Positions 59,899-64,000 of a stretch of 64,000 nucleotides of DNA are shown here, one piece after another. The number at the start of each line of letters is the position of its first letter. The first letter of the stretch is position 1. The position numbers were made by a program, and so were the translations under genes. Under the pieces are notes generated by a model. The model had not been told where the DNA came from, made no database searches, and was given only the letters and a program-made list of their open reading frames with translations. The stretch is from the NCBI GenBank assembly GCA_965205725.1, contig OZ242189.1:2790001-2854000 (forward strand), given 5' to 3'. The stretch comes from G965205725 sp965205725 (lineage in GTDB: Bacteria; Pseudomonadota; Gammaproteobacteria; Pseudomonadales; Halieaceae).

Positions 59899-60879
59899 AT
59901 GGAAAATGACGTGCAGCACCCCTACGATGCTCTCACGCCGGATATGGTTATGGCGGCGGTAGAAAGCCTGGGGCACCTCTGCGACGCCCGCCTGCTCGCG
60001 CTGAACAGCTACGAAAACCGCGTCTATCAGGTGGGCATTGAGGGCGAACAACCCCTGATCGCCAAGTTCTATCGCCCCGAGCGCTGGACTAACGATCAAA
60101 TCCTGGAAGAGCATGGCTTCACCCAGGAACTGTTTGATGCTGATATCTCGGTGGTGGCTCCAATGCGGATGCACGGCGGGCAATCACTCTACGAATTTGG
60201 GGGGTTTCAGTTTGCCCTGTTTAGGCGCCAGGGGGGTCACCCCCCGGAACTTGATAATCTCGACAGCCTGCTGATACTGGGCCGCACCCTGGGGCGCATG
60301 CACACGGTAGGCGCCAGTAGCCATTTTAAGTATCGCCATGAGCTAAGCATCCAGCGCATGGCTCAAGACAGCTACCAATTCCTCAGCGAGCACTTTATTC
60401 CCACAGAATTACAAACCGCCTATGTCACCCTCTGCGAAGACCTGATCGCTCGAATCCGCGACTGTTATCAACCACAGGGCGGAATCAGGGTTCACGGGGA
60501 TTGTCACTCTGGCAATATCCTTTGGCGCGCTGACACAGCGCACTTTGTCGACCTCGATGACTGCGTCACAGCACCCGTTATCCAGGATTTGTGGATGCTG
60601 TTGAGTGGCGATTACCAGCAGCGCTGCCGACAACTCAGCGAAGTACTGGAAGGTTACAATGAATTTGCTGACTTCAACCCGGTGGAACTCAACTGGGTGG
60701 AGGCAATGCGTACCATGCGAATCATTTACTATTCTGCATGGCTGGGCCGACGTTGGGCTGATCCCGCTTTCCCACGCAGCTTTCCCTGGTTTAATGACGC
60801 CCGCTACTGGTCAGACCACATCCTGGAACTCAGGGAACAGTTGGCCGCATTTGATGAGCCGGTTCTAAAAATCTACTAG
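59899..60879 (+). CDS. srkA: Stress response kinase A (YihE/SrkA)
   Basis: 326 residues from ATG 59899 (MENDVQHPYDALTPDMVM); the upstream frame overlaps modC. A kinase of the choline-kinase-like fold: ALNSYENRVYQVG, GGFQFALFRRQGG, catalytic loop IRVHGDCHSGNILW and metal-binding FVDLDDC. In E. coli it counters stress-induced cell death. It is 37 bp behind modC and probably separate in function. Confidence 0.93.
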   Translation: MENDVQHPYDALTPDMVMAAVESLGHLCDARLLALNSYENRVYQVGIEGEQPLIAKFYRPERWTNDQILEEHGFTQELFDADISVVAPMRMHGGQSLYEFGGFQFALFRRQGGHPPELDNLDSLLILGRTLGRMHTVGASSHFKYRHELSIQRMAQDSYQFLSEHFIPTELQTAYVTLCEDLIARIRDCYQPQGGIRVHGDCHSGNILWRADTAHFVDLDDCVTAPVIQDLWMLLSGDYQQRCRQLSEVLEGYNEFADFNPVELNWVEAMRTMRIIYYSAWLGRRWADPAFPRSFPWFNDARYWSDHILELREQLAAFDEPVLKIY

Positions 60880-60905
60880 CGGGAAACCTGTGGCTTGCGG
60901 GCCTG

Positions 60906-61628
60906 TTAATCGCGCATCGTCGGCCACGCGAGAGCTCTGATCCAGTTCAGCAAACCATTCTTGCCCAACACCGTGCGGTTCACAGCATCATAAAATTCAT
61001 CGAGTTCAACCGGGTTGGCAAAAAAATCGGCGCGGGTGGTAAAGCCTTGCTCTACATCCAGTTGCTTCACAATCCTGGCCGGGTTCCCCGCGACCACTAC
61101 ATTGGCCGGCACATCTTTACTGACCACTGCGCTGGCAGCCACGACACTGTTTTCGCCAATCGTCACGCCTTTGAGCACTACGCTGTGATCGCCCAGCCAA
61201 ACATTGTCGCCGATGTGAACCGGTGCCAGCGCTGCGCTGCGTTCGGTACGGTCGTAGAGGCCGTGCCAATCCGAGTCTGTAATATAGACACTATTGGCCA
61301 TCATCACGCTGTTGCCGATAGTAATATCATCACTGGCACTGATGCGCGTGCCTGGGCAAATCAGAACGTAATCACCCACCGTAATCGACCCTGTGTCTGG
61401 CTCGCGGCCCCACACACCCAATTTCACGGGCTTGGCGCGCTCGCCAATAATGGTCGCGCATTTACCGATTCTGATATTCGGTCCATCGAAAGCCACATAC
61501 CACGGCTGCATGATGCTGTGGTGATCACCCAGATAATCAACCGCCGGTTTAAGAAAGTGCTCCGCATACCTGTGCCGGAAATTCAGGTAGAGTTTTTTGA
61601 GCCAGTAAGGTCTTAAATCCTGTCGCAT
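60906..61628 (-). CDS. Hexapeptide-repeat acyltransferase
   Basis: 240 residues. A left-handed beta-helix with hexapeptide repeats spans about residues 70-185 (ITVGDYVLICPGTRISASDDITIGNS, PVHIGDNVWLGDHSVVLKGVTIGENSVVAASAVVSKDVPANVV). The HGLYD in DSDWHGLYDR may supply the active-site His. Similar to sugar or lipid O-acetyltransferases; the acceptor is unknown. Divergent from the TrmB-like gene. Confidence 0.82.
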   Translation of the reverse strand: MRQDLRPYWLKKLYLNFRHRYAEHFLKPAVDYLGDHHSIMQPWYVAFDGPNIRIGKCATIIGERAKPVKLGVWGREPDTGSITVGDYVLICPGTRISASDDITIGNSVMMANSVYITDSDWHGLYDRTERSAALAPVHIGDNVWLGDHSVVLKGVTIGENSVVAASAVVSKDVPANVVVAGNPARIVKQLDVEQGFTTRADFFANPVELDEFYDAVNRTVLGKNGLLNWIRALAWPTMRD

Positions 61629-61644
61629 AACTTATGATGGCAGG

Positions 61645-62370
61645 GTGAGGAAACAACTTCAAACACAGCGGGCATCCCGCGCAATAAAAAGCGCTCAGCG
61701 GTTTATTCATCCGCAATTGGCGGAGACGGTGTTGAAGCATCTTTTAAAGCCCAGTTTGCGGCCTGTCGCGCACCATACCCAGAGGGCGTTTGAGGCAATC
61801 CGTTCGAGAATTGATGCCCACAGAGGGCCTTTGGTGTTCGATTCCTTCTGTGGAACCGGCATGAGCACTGCAAGCCTGGCCGGACGGCATCCTGAGTCAC
61901 TGGTCATCGGCATTGATAAATCAGCCCACCTCATAGGCAGGCATCAAGGCAAAGGCGGGGGCAACTATCTACTCGTGCAGGCGGACTGTAGGGACTTTTG
62001 GCGTCTTGCGGCCGCAGCCAACTGGCGTTTGAACGATCACTACCTGTTGTATCCTAACCCCTGGCCAAAGCCTGGCCAGTTAAAGCAGCGACTACAGGGC
62101 AGTGCAGAGCTGGAGGCTTTGTTGTCGCTGGGCGGCAATATCGAGCTGCGCAGCAACTGGCAAACCTATGTTGAAGAATTTGGCGTCGCCATGAATATCG
62201 CAGGCTACACATCCAGCATAGACAGGGTGCAGCCCAAATCGCCACTGAGCCTGCACGAGCGTAAATATTTACAGAGCGGCCATCAGTTGTGGCGCTGCCG
62301 CTGTAATTTGCGTCAGAATATCGACCCGTGCGCCATCGCCGAGAAGGGAGGGGATAATGGACACCGCTAA
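61645..62370 (+). CDS. TrmB-like SAM-dependent methyltransferase
   Basis: 241 residues. The SAM site reads VFDSFCGTGMSTASLA and VIGIDKSAHLIGRH; YLLYPNPWPKPGQ corresponds to the FPDPWPK motif of tRNA m7G46 methyltransferase TrmB. It differs in the N-terminus and lacks the usual KKRH after the motif, so it may be a paralogue with another substrate. It overlaps cysE by 14 bp. Confidence 0.75.
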   Translation: MRKQLQTQRASRAIKSAQRFIHPQLAETVLKHLLKPSLRPVAHHTQRAFEAIRSRIDAHRGPLVFDSFCGTGMSTASLAGRHPESLVIGIDKSAHLIGRHQGKGGGNYLLVQADCRDFWRLAAAANWRLNDHYLLYPNPWPKPGQLKQRLQGSAELEALLSLGGNIELRSNWQTYVEEFGVAMNIAGYTSSIDRVQPKSPLSLHERKYLQSGHQLWRCRCNLRQNIDPCAIAEKGGDNGHR

Positions 62371-63157
62371 CCTGGACCCGGTCTGGGACAGAATTCGCGC
62401 AGAAACCGCCGAAGATGTAGCTCGCGAGCCTATTCTTGCCAGCTTTCTGCACGCGACTATCCTCAATCACAGCACACTGGAATCAGCACTGAGCTTTCAC
62501 CTGGCGAATAAGCTGGACAGTCCAACCGCATCATCGTTACTGCTGCGGGAAGTCATCGAAAGTGCATTCGCTTCCTGCGCCAATGTCGGCCAGTCCATTC
62601 GCAATGACTTGCTGGCAGTGGAAGAGCGTGACTCCGCCTGCGATCAACTCTCGATTCCATTTCTCTACTTCAAGGGCTTTCACGCACTACAGACACACCG
62701 CGTTGCGAACTGCTTGTGGAATGCCGATAGAAAATCATTAGCCCTGTTCTTTCAGAACAGGATGTCCGCCGAGTTTAGCGTCGATATCCACCCGGCCGCG
62801 AGATTGGGCAGCGGTATTATGCTGGACCACGCCACTGGCCTGGTAATCGGTGAGACGGCAGTGGTCGGCGAGAATGTTTCGATCTTGCAGTCGGTCACCC
62901 TTGGCGGCACAGGAAAAGAGACCGGCGACCGCCACCCCAAGGTAGAGGACGGTGTATTGATCAGTGCCGGCGCCACCATTCTCGGCAACATCACAATCGG
63001 TCAGGGTGCCAAAATCGGCGCTGGCAGTGTTGTATTACAGGCAGTGCCAGCCCATACAACGGTCGCCGGCGTTCCGGCAAAAGTGGTTGGCAAACCCGCC
63101 TCGCAGCAGCCCTCCCGCGAGATGGACCACAGCATTCCCTGCGACTACGAGATTTAG
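62357..63157 (+). CDS. cysE: Serine O-acetyltransferase
   Basis: 266 residues. The N-terminal helical domain (residues 1-140) is followed by hexapeptide repeats with catalytic His in GIMLDHATGLVIGE and TLGGTGKETGDRHPKV. It makes O-acetylserine for cysteine synthesis. The end overlaps the hemE stop by four bases on the opposite strand. Confidence 0.94.
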   Translation: MDTANLDPVWDRIRAETAEDVAREPILASFLHATILNHSTLESALSFHLANKLDSPTASSLLLREVIESAFASCANVGQSIRNDLLAVEERDSACDQLSIPFLYFKGFHALQTHRVANCLWNADRKSLALFFQNRMSAEFSVDIHPAARLGSGIMLDHATGLVIGETAVVGENVSILQSVTLGGTGKETGDRHPKVEDGVLISAGATILGNITIGQGAKIGAGSVVLQAVPAHTTVAGVPAKVVGKPASQQPSREMDHSIPCDYEI

Positions 63158-64000
63158 GTGTCCAAATGGTAAGCGGGAGAATATTCCTGCACGGCTTCGA
63201 CCATGGCCGTCACATGATCGGGATTCACGCCTGGTGTAATACCGTGGCCCAGGTTGAATACATGACCGCTGCCATTGCCAAATCCTGCCAGAATCGTTTT
63301 TACTTCCCGCTTGATCCGCTCCGGGTTCGCGTAAAGCATCGCGGGGTCCATATTGCCCTGCAAGGCAACCCGGGCGCCCACTCTGCTGCGCGCGGCCGCG
63401 ATATCAGTGGCCCAGTCAATAGCCACCGCATCCGCGCCACTGTCGGCAATGGCTTCCAGCCACTGACCCCCATGTTTCGTGAACAGAATAACCGGTACCT
63501 GCCGACCCTCGCTTACCTTCGGCAGAGACTCGACTATGCGCTGCATATAGTGCAGGGAATACTCCCGATAAGCCGCTGCACTTAACGCACCGCCCCAGGT
63601 ATCAAAAATTTGTAGCGCCTGCGCCCCCGCTTCAACCTGGCAGCGCAAATAATCCGCCACTGAGTCAGCCAGCACCGTCAGCAGTTGATGCATAACTTCG
63701 GGCTGGTTGAACGCCAGGGATTTGACCTTTTGGAAATCCTTACTCGATCCACCCTCAACCATATAGGTGGCCAGCGTCCAGGGGCTGCCGGAAAAACCAA
63801 TCAAGGGCACCTCGCCGTCAAGCGCCTGGCGGCTGGTACTCATCGCTTTCATCACATAATCCAGATCACGCGCCGAATTCACTACTTTCAGTGCCGCCAC
63901 GTCAGCTTCATTGTTTATGATCTTTTTAAAGCGCGGCCCCTCGCCCTCGGTAAAATAAAGCCCCAATCCCATAGCATCCGGGATGGTCAAAATATCTGAA
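63154..64000 (-). CDS. hemE: Uroporphyrinogen decarboxylase (cut by window edge)
   Basis: 282 C-terminal residues; the first 75 or so lie beyond the window. Typical parts: IGFSGSPWTLATYMVEGGSSKDF, LQIFDTWGGALS, LQGNMDPAMLYA and HVFNLGHGITPGVNPDHVTAMVEAV. It converts uroporphyrinogen III to coproporphyrinogen III in haem synthesis. Confidence 0.96.
   Translation of the reverse strand, partial: SDILTIPDAMGLGLYFTEGEGPRFKKIINNEADVAALKVVNSARDLDYVMKAMSTSRQALDGEVPLIGFSGSPWTLATYMVEGGSSKDFQKVKSLAFNQPEVMHQLLTVLADSVADYLRCQVEAGAQALQIFDTWGGALSAAAYREYSLHYMQRIVESLPKVSEGRQVPVILFTKHGGQWLEAIADSGADAVAIDWATDIAAARSRVGARVALQGNMDPAMLYANPERIKREVKTILAGFGNGSGHVFNLGHGITPGVNPDHVTAMVEAVQEYSPAYHLDT

Overview
The window is about 64 kb from a gammaproteobacterium. 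The block leuS-lnt-corC-ybeY-phoH-miaB followed by a DUF1820 gene, a Lon of the second (AsrA-like) type, DUF3094, srkA and the MoxR/DUF58/DUF4381/VWA/BatD operon point to the Pseudomonadales/Cellvibrionales side, probably a marine member. That placement is inference from gene content. No rRNA, tRNA or CRISPR array was seen, and both ends of the window cut a gene (leuS at the left, hemE at the right).

1-7 kb is a conserved core. A minus-strand operon (lnt, corC, ybeY, phoH-like, with overlapping start and stop codons) lies between partial leuS and miaB.

7-24 kb is an accessory island. A lon gene is cut in two at the ATPase/protease boundary by an insertion sequence with a 16-bp target duplication. 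Immediately downstream (11.4-18.35 kb) is an array that behaves like integron cassettes without an integrase (a CALIN). Four GTTRRRY-type junctions are present. In three successive cassettes the R'' core of each closing attC is the exact complement of the R' core that opens the cassette. The cassettes carry: (a) an EVE-like plus NucS-like nuclease; (b) a two-helix membrane protein with a tiny overlapping ORF, interrupted by an IS630 element; (c) a divergent restriction-modification pair whose HTH-endonuclease fusion gene is interrupted by another IS; (d) a BrnT/BrnA toxin-antitoxin pair in the reverse orientation. An IS3 element ends the array. After it come an operator-controlled VapBC pair, a mosaic of truncated defence genes (type III Mod, ImmA/IrrE peptidase, DUF4411 PIN protein) and a UvrD-type helicase with a RelE-like N-terminal domain. 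Removing each of the three gene-interrupting ISs with one target copy restores an open frame.

23.5-41.3 kb holds enzymes of secondary or xenobiotic metabolism: a flavin monooxygenase, an MFS transporter, two beta-lactamase-fold hydrolases, a deazaflavin-type reductase, an aldo/keto reductase, an M20 peptidase, a PPOX-fold protein, two SDRs, an HD-domain protein and a DUF7064-like protein. DEAD-box helicase deaD lies within it.

41.3-64 kb returns to mostly conserved genes: the Bat-like operon, gcvT, a shikimate-kinase-like protein, a class III cyclase, a gamma-glutamylputrescine pathway pair with a TetR regulator, DUF3094, comF, modABC, srkA, a hexapeptide acyltransferase, a TrmB-like methyltransferase, cysE and hemE.

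A dispersed non-coding miniature element (five copies, 139-175 bp, 18-bp inverted ends, 5-bp target duplications) is scattered from 6.9 to 52.8 kb. A separate repeat-rich 670-bp intergenic region at 51.1-51.8 kb shares two blocks, inverted, with 56.15-56.22 kb.
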